Assembly (NCBI RefSeq): GCF_024832785.1
Contig: NZ_CP116615.1
Location: 1,054,001 to 1,118,000 of the forward strand
DNA length: 64,000 nucleotides
Origin: Fontisphaera persica
Lineage (GTDB): Bacteria; Verrucomicrobiota; Verrucomicrobiia; Limisphaerales; Fontisphaeraceae
Reading direction: 5' to 3'
Below the pieces are notes generated by a model, which saw nothing but the letters and a program-made list of their open reading frames with translations, made no database searches and was not told where the DNA came from. Numbering within the stretch: position 1 is the stretch's first letter; the number at the start of each line of letters is the position of its first letter. Below are positions 43,552-51,965 of this stretch, piece by piece. The position numbers and the translations under genes are program-made.

Positions 43552-45036
43552 TTACTGGGCAGAGAGACTCTCCGCCTTGGGGATGCCGTAACGTTGCAGG
43601 ATGCGCGCATTGGCGGCATCCATCTGGCTGGCGTCCAGCACCAGGCGGCGCACGGTGTCGCTGCGCACGAATTCAATGACATGATAGCCTTGCTGCGGGG
43701 AGCGGAGGGCGGATTTGACTTCCCGCAGATTGCGAACCACCTGGCCATTGATTTTTTCCACGGCCAGTGCGCGCAGCTCATGGTAACCGAGATTAAAAGC
43801 GTCGGGCAGCACAAACGACATCACCACCAGGGAAGGACGGTCAGGGGTGGGAAATTCGTTGTCGTAGTACACCAGGCGGAAAGGGGCGCGGCGCTTCCAA
43901 TCGTCGCCCCAGGAGCGCAGGAAGGGTTTATTGAGGGGCACCATGACCAATCCGCCGGCGATGAGATATTCCGGCTCCTGGTCGAAGACATGGTCCGGCA
44001 GCATGCGCAGGTGGTAGTCAAACTTGGGCATCCGGTAATTGACGACGCGAATGGCGCCCTCGCGCCAGACGGTAAAGCGGACAACGTCTCCGGCAAATTT
44101 GCCGCGAAGGGACAAATTTTCCAGAATCTGTTGCCCATAGAGGGGGTCCTGGTACCGGCCCTGGGGGTCAATATCAAACCCGTCCACCTGCAAAATGATG
44201 TCAAAGGGTTTGAGGTTTTCTTCCACCGCGGGTAGTTCAGGGACGTAAATGACTGCGACTCCACGCGGTTCGCCGGGCAGCTTGAGGTAACGGTGCGAAG
44301 CCGTGTTGGGGGTTGGCTGCCAGTAGAAAGGGAAGAAACCCAGGCCGCGATAATGGCCTTTTTTTCGCGCTTCAAGCACGTCGCGGATGAAGGTGGCCGT
44401 GAGTGCGCGCACATGATTGTCCACCTGCTGGCAGGTGATACCCGCCAGCTTGCCTCCAGAAATTACGGGGGCTGACCCGCCAATGCTTGTCATTTCGGAG
44501 TCAAATTCCAGATAAAGCGCCGGGATGGGGCTGAGCCGGGCATCATCCACGGTGAATTGGCTGAACTCCACCCGGCGAATTTCCAGATTGGCATTGAGCC
44601 AGCGGGCCACCCGCAAATCGTCCCGCGCAGGCGCGCCATGCAGCAATGGCACGGGTTTCAGTCCTTTCCAGAAAGCCTCGTCTTTCACGGTGAGAATGGC
44701 CAGATTGGCATGGTAATCCACCCAGGCGACGTCGGCTTCATAGAACTGTCCCCGCCCGCCTTTTTGGACGCGCACCAGCGTGCGGTCCTGCAGGTCTTCT
44801 GCCGCCGTGAGGATTTCCCGCGGGGCAATGACCACGCCGGTTTTCAGAAAAGTGCGGGGCCGCTTGACCCACGGCTGCATGGAATCATAGACCACGCGGG
44901 TGGATTCGATGTTGATGATGGCCTGTTCCCAGCGGGCATGGTCAGGCGTTCCGGAGGCGGCACGAGCATGCACACCAGCGCCCAAACTCAGGGCCAGGAT
45001 TAAAGCCAGACCATTAAATTGCCACAAGTGCCTCAT
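43552..45036 (-). CDS. Secreted trypsin-like pseudo-protease (HtrA/Deg homologue lacking the triad)
   Basis: A 494-residue homologue of the neighbouring protease, with a signal peptide (GLALILALSLGAGVHA) and the same trypsin-like plus PDZ-like layout. The catalytic residues are gone: LTAAEDL (Glu80) stands where TNAHVV is expected, YHANLAIL (Asn111) replaces the Asp region, and IGGSAPVI replaces GNSGGPV. It is therefore probably inactive as a protease and may regulate or scaffold its partner. The C-terminal PDZ-like region (LRALAVEKINGQVVRNLREVK) is kept. ATG 45036 overlaps the upstream TGA (ATGA). Confidence 0.8.
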   Translation of the reverse strand: MRHLWQFNGLALILALSLGAGVHARAASGTPDHARWEQAIINIESTRVVYDSMQPWVKRPRTFLKTGVVIAPREILTAAEDLQDRTLVRVQKGGRGQFYEADVAWVDYHANLAILTVKDEAFWKGLKPVPLLHGAPARDDLRVARWLNANLEIRRVEFSQFTVDDARLSPIPALYLEFDSEMTSIGGSAPVISGGKLAGITCQQVDNHVRALTATFIRDVLEARKKGHYRGLGFFPFYWQPTPNTASHRYLKLPGEPRGVAVIYVPELPAVEENLKPFDIILQVDGFDIDPQGRYQDPLYGQQILENLSLRGKFAGDVVRFTVWREGAIRVVNYRMPKFDYHLRMLPDHVFDQEPEYLIAGGLVMVPLNKPFLRSWGDDWKRRAPFRLVYYDNEFPTPDRPSLVVMSFVLPDAFNLGYHELRALAVEKINGQVVRNLREVKSALRSPQQGYHVIEFVRSDTVRRLVLDASQMDAANARILQRYGIPKAESLSAQ

Positions 45037-46493
45037 AAACGACGGTCCTCCGGAATGCCATAATTCTTCATCACCCGCGGTCCGGCTTCGGCTGCCGCTT
45101 CCGCGTCCAGACACTCGAATGTGCCCTTGGGTACAAACTCAATGAGATGCTGGCCGGTTTTTACTTTCGCAAAGGCCGCAATCACATCTTCCAACCTGTC
45201 AATCCGCTGGCCATTGATGCGGTCCACGAGCACCCGTCCCTTGACGTTGAAACTGGCGTTGGCCGGGTCTGCCAGGACGACAGCCAGCACCACCGGCTCC
45301 TGGCGGACGGTGCCGGGCAGCTCATGGCGGCGGTAAAACAACTCGTAGGCCATTTCTGCCCCCACTTCATCCGACCAGTTACGGCCAAAGGTCTTGAGGT
45401 AATCCAGGCTCAACGGCGTGAAAACGAGCCCTCCATGAATGTAATAGCGGGGCAGCACATCGTATTGATTGCCCGCGGCGATGTCGCGTTTTTGCACCCG
45501 CAAGGTCAAATTCACCTCCACTTCCTTGCCTTTGCGCCAGATTTTCAGACGGATGCTTTCGCCGTTTTGAATCTCATGAAACGCGGCCACCACATGCACA
45601 CGGTTGCCCTCGTACAGAATTGTTCCATCACTTCCTACGGGGTAGGGACCCGCCTGCAACAGCACATCGTCCTCGAGCAAAACCCGCTCGGTTTCGTCCT
45701 GCGCCTGTATTCCGTCAATGCGCGCCCCGAACTCGTTGAGCGGCAGTTGCAGGAAACGCCGGTACGCTGGATTGTGCAGGGGCGTGATGCGCACGCCGGG
45801 GGAGGGGAAACCATCATATCGGCCGTCTTCGATGTCCTTCAGGAAATGCCGGATGATGTTTGGTGGAATGAAAAAGCCGGTGTTTTCCAGTCCGGGCGCG
45901 CCCATGAAGGCCACGCCCACCACCTTGTCATCCTGAATCACCGGCCCGCCACTATTGCCCGGGTTAATGGCGGCGTCGGTCTGCACGGCCAGCAGCGAGC
46001 GATTGGCAATGTGGACGTAGGTCTGGATTTCAATGCGTGAAACCACGCCGCGTGTATAGGAAATCTGTTCACCGCCGGCCGGATAACCGTACGTAACCAC
46101 CGTGGAGCGGACCTTCGGCAAGTCCCCCAACTCCAGAGGTTCCAAGCCGTCAAAGAAACGCTCGTCCTCCACTTCCAGCAAGGCCAGATCGCAATCGTGG
46201 CCGATGAACGCGACGCGCGCCAGGAAGGGACGAGGGTCCTGATAACGACGCACCAGGATTTGCCGCGCCCAGCTCACCACATGGGCGTTGGTCATGATGC
46301 GCTTTCCCTTGACCACAAAGCCGGTGCCGCTGCCGCGACGCAATCCTTCCATGCGCCATGGGGCGCCCCAATCTGGCTGTTGGCTGAAGTTGAAAATCTG
46401 GACGACAGACTTTTCCGGATCCGCCGCAAACAGACCGCCGGCCCCCAACAACCACACGGCCAGTCCCAAGGAAATCCAATTGTTACAGCGCAC
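45033..46493 (-). CDS. Secreted trypsin-like serine protease, HtrA/Deg type
   Basis: A 486-residue S1C-type protease with a signal peptide (LGLAVWLLGAGGLFA). The full triad is present: His71 in IMTNAHVV, Asp102 in HDCDLALLEVED and Ser181 in NPGNSGGPV. PDZ-like repeats follow, for example GRVLVDRINGQRIDRLEDVI near the C-terminus. The start is GTG at 46493, needed to include the signal peptide. It lies directly upstream of a catalytically dead homologue with a four-base overlap, so both are made together. A role in periplasmic protein quality control is usual for the family. Confidence 0.88.
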   Translation of the reverse strand: MRCNNWISLGLAVWLLGAGGLFAADPEKSVVQIFNFSQQPDWGAPWRMEGLRRGSGTGFVVKGKRIMTNAHVVSWARQILVRRYQDPRPFLARVAFIGHDCDLALLEVEDERFFDGLEPLELGDLPKVRSTVVTYGYPAGGEQISYTRGVVSRIEIQTYVHIANRSLLAVQTDAAINPGNSGGPVIQDDKVVGVAFMGAPGLENTGFFIPPNIIRHFLKDIEDGRYDGFPSPGVRITPLHNPAYRRFLQLPLNEFGARIDGIQAQDETERVLLEDDVLLQAGPYPVGSDGTILYEGNRVHVVAAFHEIQNGESIRLKIWRKGKEVEVNLTLRVQKRDIAAGNQYDVLPRYYIHGGLVFTPLSLDYLKTFGRNWSDEVGAEMAYELFYRRHELPGTVRQEPVVLAVVLADPANASFNVKGRVLVDRINGQRIDRLEDVIAAFAKVKTGQHLIEFVPKGTFECLDAEAAAEAGPRVMKNYGIPEDRRL

Positions 46494-46712
46494 GTGCGCA
46501 TAGTGATTGGCCTGCTCTTTCTGGTCAAGCGATTACCCCATGGTCCAAAACGGTGTATTCACCAACCTTACGGTGGCCCGTTCCTTGCCTCCTATCTGTT
46601 CCGCTAAATGACGCGCGGGACTGGCAGGGGGTGACATTTTATTTGCGTTTATGGGTTTTTCGTGGCGGATTAGGGGGAAGGGAAGGAATACGAGATTCCC
46701 TGAAAGCAAGCC

Positions 46713-47429
46713 ATGAGCAGGATTACAGGTTTATTGTTTGATTTTGACGGTGTGATTTTGGAAACCGAACAGCCCGGCTATTGGAGCTGGCAGAAAATCT
46801 ATGCCGAGTTTGGCGAGGAGCTGGGCATGGAGCAATTTGCGCTGGTGATTGGCACGCATTTCATTGATTTCAATCCCCGCGCCGAGCTGGAGCGGCGGCT
46901 GGGGCGTGCCCTTGATTGGGAGGAGTTGGAGCGGCGGCGCGAGCAATATCAGCGGGAAATTGTGGCGCGGCAGCCGGTACAACCGGGCGTGCGTGAACTT
47001 ATCCAGGAAGCTCATGCGGCCGGTGTAAAAGTGGCCATCGTTTCCAGTTCGCCGCGGTATTGGATTGAGCACTGGCTGAATCACCACCAGATGCAGGGGG
47101 AGTTTGATTTGATCATGAATGTGGACGAAGTGCCCGTTCCCAAGCCGGCTCCGGATCTCTATCTCGCCGCGTTGAAACGACTGGGACTGAAAGCCGAGGA
47201 TGTGGTGGCGGTGGAAGATTCACCGAATGGGAGCAAGGCCGCGCATCGGGCGGGAATATTTTGTGTTATTGTACCCAGCGAAATTACCGCCCTGCTGAAG
47301 TTCGAGGTGGATTTTCCCAGACTGCCATCCCTGCGGGGAGTAACGCTTGCTCAACTGGAAGGCATGAAGCGGGCCTATTGGCGGGGTGGGGTGTGCGCAG
47401 TCTCGACGGCAGCAGCCGCGAAGTCTTAA
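46713..47429 (+). CDS. HAD-superfamily hydrolase, beta-phosphoglucomutase/phosphatase type
   Basis: A 238-residue HAD hydrolase. Motif I is LLFDFDGVIL (nucleophile Asp10, acid Asp12), motif II VAIVSSSP, motif III the Lys in VPKPAPDLY, and motif IV VVAVEDSPNG. The cap domain is helical and located after motif I, as in phosphoglycolate phosphatase and beta-phosphoglucomutase groups; which phosphate ester it uses is not clear. A short hairpin (GGAAT...ATTCC, about 46685-46699) lies close before the start. It is convergent with the AEC transporter gene, three bases apart. Confidence 0.9.
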   Translation: MSRITGLLFDFDGVILETEQPGYWSWQKIYAEFGEELGMEQFALVIGTHFIDFNPRAELERRLGRALDWEELERRREQYQREIVARQPVQPGVRELIQEAHAAGVKVAIVSSSPRYWIEHWLNHHQMQGEFDLIMNVDEVPVPKPAPDLYLAALKRLGLKAEDVVAVEDSPNGSKAAHRAGIFCVIVPSEITALLKFEVDFPRLPSLRGVTLAQLEGMKRAYWRGGVCAVSTAAAAKS

Positions 47430-47432
47430 TGT

Positions 47433-48416
47433 TCAACCGGTCTGAGTTTGGATGCCCAAGAAGTGAGCGCCCCAGCGGAGCCACCAAGGCATGGTGAGCA
47501 GGGCGGCCAGTGAGGTGCCGAGGACTATGCGCAGGGCCAGGCCGGGGTCGCCGCCGTAGTGGCGGGACATGATGATGGGAAAAACGGCGGCCGGCATGGC
47601 TGCTTGCAGCAAGATGATTTGTTTCAACTCGGGGGGTGCTGGTAGCATATAGCCCAAGAGCAGGAAACCCACGGGCAGGATGCCCAGCCGAATCAGGCAT
47701 GCCCAGAGGATGGGCGGTTGGAGGCGACCGAAACGGAATTCATGGGCATAATCTGCCATGGTGGCGCCCACCAGCACCAAACCGAGGGGGATGGCACATT
47801 GCCCTAGCAGATGCGCGGTTTGGCGAACGAATGCCGGCAGGTGAGGGCCGATTCCGCTGGCGTTGAGGGCCAACCCCACGAGAATTGCCGCCAGGGGCAC
47901 GTTAATAATCTGCCGCCAGCCCGCTTTAAGCCCCTGGCCGGAAATGACCAGCAAGCCCACGCTCCACATCGCGGCTTCCACGCCGATATTGTGGACAAAG
48001 AGGACACCGACGGTTTCGCGGTCAAACATCATCAGGGCGAGGGGCAGGGGAATGTAGCCGTAATTGTAGATACCGGTACAAAGAGCAAAGGTACGGCGGG
48101 CCGTACCGGCGGGCAGGCCGGTGAAACGGGCCAAAGCAAGGGCCACCAGGATGCCCACTGAGACCGTGACAAAACCCGTGGCTGGCGCCAGCAGCAAGGT
48201 GGGAAGCCTTTCCAGCGCGGTGTTGCCCAAGACGGAGTCAAAGATGAGGCAGGGGGTGAAGACGTTGATGGTCACCCGCATCATGCTGGTGTCGGCCTCA
48301 GTGGTCAGCCAGTTGAGGCGGCGCATGAGAGCGCCCATGAGAATTGTGCCAATGACCGGCAAAACGGCGGTCCAGATTCCGGCCATTGAAGCGGTGGGCA
48401 TGGGGCCTTCAGGCAT
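47433..48416 (-). CDS. AEC-family (auxin efflux carrier-like) transporter
   Basis: A 327-residue polytopic membrane protein with about ten hydrophobic segments of the AEC/BART type. The N-terminal region VLPVIGTILMGALMRRLNWL and the mid GIYNYGYIPLPLALMMF segment, containing the family's conserved Asn-Tyr-Gly turn, are characteristic, as is CAIPLGLVLVGATMADYA in the second half. Bacterial members transport malate, lactate or amino acids; the substrate is not clear. Several ATG starts occur within the first 17 codons (48416, 48401, 48386) and the choice is not certain. An intrinsic terminator of the upstream gene lies directly before it. Confidence 0.85.
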   Translation of the reverse strand: MPEGPMPTASMAGIWTAVLPVIGTILMGALMRRLNWLTTEADTSMMRVTINVFTPCLIFDSVLGNTALERLPTLLLAPATGFVTVSVGILVALALARFTGLPAGTARRTFALCTGIYNYGYIPLPLALMMFDRETVGVLFVHNIGVEAAMWSVGLLVISGQGLKAGWRQIINVPLAAILVGLALNASGIGPHLPAFVRQTAHLLGQCAIPLGLVLVGATMADYAHEFRFGRLQPPILWACLIRLGILPVGFLLLGYMLPAPPELKQIILLQAAMPAAVFPIIMSRHYGGDPGLALRIVLGTSLAALLTMPWWLRWGAHFLGIQTQTG

Positions 48417-48437
48417 CGTGGGGCGAGATTGAAACAC

Positions 48438-48464
48438 AAAAAACCGGGAGCGTCACTCCCGGTT
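48438..48464 (-). terminator. Rho-independent terminator of the FG-GAP/cadherin-like gene
   Basis: On the minus strand AACCGGGAG pairs perfectly with CTCCCGGTT (48442-48450 with 48456-48464) around a five-base loop, and a T-run corresponding to 48438-48443 follows. It lies 26 bp past the stop of the gene ending at 48490 and just before the AEC transporter gene, so it should separate the two transcription units. Confidence 0.88.
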
Positions 48465-48489
48465 TCTTGTGGAATTAAAGGTCCCGGGA

Positions 48490-51400
48490 TTACGGCGCGG
48501 TCAGGCGAATCGTCAAGTTGGTGACGTAGGGCGAGGCGTTGATGCCGCCGTAGGACGTGCCGCCGTTATCCACGACGCGCACGCCGAGGGTCACTTCCTT
48601 GCCAATGGCCGAAGCGCTGTTGGTGGGGGCGAATTCCAACATGCCATTGGGATAAATGATGGGCTGGCGCAGGAAAATGGCGCGATTGGTGTTGTTCACG
48701 ATTTGGAAGGTTAGCGCCTGATTGGTTTCGTTGAAGGCGCCCGGATGCCCGTATAGCACATTGGTGCGCACCATTCCTGCGGCCACCGGCACCTGCACCA
48801 CGCTTTGGGTGATGGTGAGTGTGGGCGCGTCGTTGACCGGCAGGATGCGGATGTCGAAGTTATAAGAGGCCACGCCGTTGTCGTAAGGATTGCTGACCGG
48901 GCCTGAATCGTACAAATCCACCAGCACCCGCGTGATGCCATTGGCATCCGGGGCGGTGGCAAAGGTCAGCACGCCCGCGGGACTATTCGTGGGTTGAACG
49001 CTGAACAAGTCTGGCGTGATGGCGGTGGTGACGAAACTCACGGTTTGCGTGTTTTCATGATACTCGAAGGGTCCTGTCTTGATGTTGCGCCACAAATTGC
49101 TGATGGTGGCACCGCTGTCTTCCAGCACGGTTACGACGCGGTTCACCAATTGCGCGGAAGGCGGGTCATTGACCGGCAGAACGGTGATGACGAAGGAATT
49201 GGTGGCGCTGTCCTCCCCGCCGTTGGCGCGCCCGCCGGTGTCGCGCAGGATGACGTTCACGTTGGCTACGCCATTGCTATTGGGACGCGGCCGGTATAGC
49301 AGGGTGTTGTCGGCCTTGCGAATGTAGGGTTGAGTGTAAAAGAGGCCGGGATTATCATTCTGCACGATGATGCTATAACCCTGGGTGGTTTCGTTGGTGC
49401 CCAAGAAGATGGACGAGGCGACGATGAAATTGCTGACCACCTGCATGGGGGCATCTTCATAGACGGTTTGCAGGGACGCTTCCGTCCAATCCAAATAGAA
49501 TACCGGCGGCTGATTTACCGGGAGCACACGAATCATGAAAGTTTTGATGACACTGGTGTCCTTGCCTCCATTGGCCGTGCCGCCGTCGTCACTGACTCGG
49601 ACGGAGATGTAAGCAAAGCCATTGACGAACGGTTCCGGGGTGAAGGCGAGCGTGCCGGTGGAGTCTATTTGGGGTTGGGTGGCAAACAGGCTGGGGTTGG
49701 TGTTACGCGTGACCTCGAAATCACTCAAAATCTGGCCGGCCAACACTTCGTCCGGCGGGCCAACCAGCAAGTCGGTGGCAAAATTAGGAATTACCACATC
49801 TCCCGCGTTTTCCAACACCACCACCTGGTTGGTGCTCAAGTTGAAAGAGGGGGGATCGTTGACCGGGTACAATTCGATGGTGAAATAATTGGTGCTGCGG
49901 TTGACGCCGCCGCGGGCCACTCCGCCAGTGTCTTCCATAATCACTTCCACATTGGCCAGGCCTACTGCATTTTTGGCCGGGCGGAAGGTGAGTTTGCCGC
50001 CCACCAGAATATAAGGCTGGGCCACAAACAAGGCGGGGTTGTCATTGTTGACGATGAAGCGATAGGCCTGGCCGCGTTCATTGGAGGGGCCTACGCTGAT
50101 ATCATAAGCAAAATAATTGATGCCGCTGCCCAGCCAGTCCTCCGGAGCGCTCACCCAGGAGCTAAGGCTGAAGGTGGGGGCGTCATTAACCGGTAAAACG
50201 GTGATGTTCACACGCGCCGGAGCGGAGGTGATGCTGCCATCGTCCACCACATACTCGAAATAGGTCTGGCCGAAGAAATCCGGAAAGCCTTGGAAGTCCA
50301 CGTCCGGCCCGCCAAAGGTGGGTTGAATCAACCAGCCATTGGCGGGGGGAGTGATGATGGTGTAAGTCAGAGGCACGCCTGCGGTCCCGAGCAACTGGAA
50401 ACTGATGGTTTCATCTTCGTTGACGGTCACACCAAAAGATCGCGCCACCGGTGTTTCGTTGATGAGCACGGAAACGGTGCCCGGCGTATAATTGGCCGCC
50501 ACCAAGTCCGGCGCCTCGTCACCATTCAGATTGCCAGCCGCCAGGGCTACAGGCTCGGTGTTGCAGGGGAAATCCCCCACCAAGGTATAGCCATTAGTCA
50601 AACCCCGGAAAATTCGGAGGTCAGACCCCCCGCTAATGCCAACGGCCAAATCCGGGATTTTATCTTGGTTCAAATCTGCCACCACCAAGCCGCGAGGTGT
50701 GGTTACCGTATTGGTCAAGGCGGGGATAAAATTGCCAAATTGATTATTGCGCAGCCCTACAATCATGTCCGAGACATACTTGACTGCCAGCAGGTCTGGG
50801 TAACCATCCGCATTAAAGTCGGCCACGCCAAGCTCCAAGAGACCCGTGCCTCCGCCGGCAGTCACGGTCATCGGCGTGGCAAATGTGCCGTCCTGGTAGC
50901 CAAAAAACACGCTCAAGGTATTGTTGCCCGAGTTGCCCACGACAATGTCCAGCCGCCCGTCTTTATTGAAGTCATCCACCACGACGGAAACAGGGGTTGG
51001 CCCCGTGGCCAGGTTGCCGTTGAGCACAAAGATTTCATCTGCGCGGCCCAGATAAATGGAAATGCTGTTATGGGCCGCGTTGACTACCACCAAATCATTC
51101 GTTCCATCCGAATTAAAATCAGCCACTTCAATGGCCAGGGGGTTATACCCCGCTGGCGTTAAATAAGCCTGAAAAGGCGCAAATCCAATGCCGCTGTTAA
51201 TGAGGTAGGAGAAACCATCCGAGGCTGGATTGGCTACGAGTAGGTCTATGCGCTGGTCATTATTGCCGTCACCGGCGAACACTGCCCGTGGGTCGTCAAG
51301 CGTGCGCAGGTAGGTTGGAGGGCCAAAAGTGCCATCTCCCAGTCCATAACGCACCTGAATGTTGGTGGCCCCGGGGAGGGCAAAACCCACAATCAAGTCC

Positions 51401-51639
51401 AGATTCTTGTCCCCGTCCAGGTCGGCCAGCTTGACCGAGCTGGGAAGCCCCACGTTGATGGGGGGCCCATCCAATGCCGGATAACTGACCGGTGGAGCAA
51501 AGGCCATTTGGCCCAGAGCGGGTTGAAACGCGGCCAGCATGGCCAGCATCAGACACGCTGCGAGCACTCCGGAAATTCGGCGGAAGTTGCGCAGCAAGTT
51601 TGCTGGTGCGAGAGGATGAGCATTCGCTGGTTGTTGCAT
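48490..51639 (-). CDS. Large secreted FG-GAP beta-propeller and cadherin-like repeat protein
   Basis: A 1049-residue exported protein. The ATG at 51639 was chosen because it gives a signal peptide (ISGVLAACLMLAMLAAFQPALG); a further 96 codons upstream are open but not signal-like. Seven FG-GAP/VCBS units follow, each with a DXDXDGXXDL-type calcium loop, for example LADLDGDKNLDLIVG, VDDFNKDGRLDIVVGN and VADFNADGYPDLLAV, predicting a seven-bladed propeller. The C-terminal two thirds consist of cadherin/Ig-like repeats of about 110 residues separated by a recurring linker such as ITVLPVNDAPTFSL, LYPVNDPPSFNL, VLPVNQPPVFYL, VLPVNDPPSAQL and ILPVNDAPTLTI. It is probably a surface or matrix protein. 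Function unknown. Confidence 0.85.
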   Translation of the reverse strand: MQQPANAHPLAPANLLRNFRRISGVLAACLMLAMLAAFQPALGQMAFAPPVSYPALDGPPINVGLPSSVKLADLDGDKNLDLIVGFALPGATNIQVRYGLGDGTFGPPTYLRTLDDPRAVFAGDGNNDQRIDLLVANPASDGFSYLINSGIGFAPFQAYLTPAGYNPLAIEVADFNSDGTNDLVVVNAAHNSISIYLGRADEIFVLNGNLATGPTPVSVVVDDFNKDGRLDIVVGNSGNNTLSVFFGYQDGTFATPMTVTAGGGTGLLELGVADFNADGYPDLLAVKYVSDMIVGLRNNQFGNFIPALTNTVTTPRGLVVADLNQDKIPDLAVGISGGSDLRIFRGLTNGYTLVGDFPCNTEPVALAAGNLNGDEAPDLVAANYTPGTVSVLINETPVARSFGVTVNEDETISFQLLGTAGVPLTYTIITPPANGWLIQPTFGGPDVDFQGFPDFFGQTYFEYVVDDGSITSAPARVNITVLPVNDAPTFSLSSWVSAPEDWLGSGINYFAYDISVGPSNERGQAYRFIVNNDNPALFVAQPYILVGGKLTFRPAKNAVGLANVEVIMEDTGGVARGGVNRSTNYFTIELYPVNDPPSFNLSTNQVVVLENAGDVVIPNFATDLLVGPPDEVLAGQILSDFEVTRNTNPSLFATQPQIDSTGTLAFTPEPFVNGFAYISVRVSDDGGTANGGKDTSVIKTFMIRVLPVNQPPVFYLDWTEASLQTVYEDAPMQVVSNFIVASSIFLGTNETTQGYSIIVQNDNPGLFYTQPYIRKADNTLLYRPRPNSNGVANVNVILRDTGGRANGGEDSATNSFVITVLPVNDPPSAQLVNRVVTVLEDSGATISNLWRNIKTGPFEYHENTQTVSFVTTAITPDLFSVQPTNSPAGVLTFATAPDANGITRVLVDLYDSGPVSNPYDNGVASYNFDIRILPVNDAPTLTITQSVVQVPVAAGMVRTNVLYGHPGAFNETNQALTFQIVNNTNRAIFLRQPIIYPNGMLEFAPTNSASAIGKEVTLGVRVVDNGGTSYGGINASPYVTNLTIRLTAP

Positions 51640-51965
51640 AAGCCAAAAAAATCTCTCGTTGTCCCCTAAACCCCAACCTGCCCTGACCTGAAAACCAAGC
51701 GGGCAGTTACCGGCGCTATTACGTAAAAATTGTTTGATTGCAAACACTTGTAACACAAACAAGCGCCTGTAGCAAGCCTGGATTCCAGAAAAATCGCATC
51801 TCTCCGTGGCATGGCGGAGCTGGGGGTCTGGTACAGTTCCCCCAATTCGTTGACCTTCTGTGCCATTTTGTCCTGCCATTTGCCTTGTGGCGGGCCAAAA
51901 GGTTGGGCTTGGCCGCGACAAGGTCATTTACTTGGCTTACGGGTGTTGGTAATGATGGAAATGAT
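51640..51965. other. Divergent intergenic region with possible stem-loops
   Basis: These 326 bases separate the giant surface-protein gene (minus) from the GH123-like gene (plus). No convincing gene lies here. Three inverted repeats occur on the plus strand upstream of the GH123-like start: CTCCG/CGGAG (51802-51806 with 51815-51819), GGGGG/CCCCC (51822-51826 with 51839-51843) and GGCCAA/TTGGCC (51893-51898 with 51909-51914). They could form a structured leader. The region also contains AT-rich sequence near 51720-51745, suitable for promoters. Confidence 0.5.
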
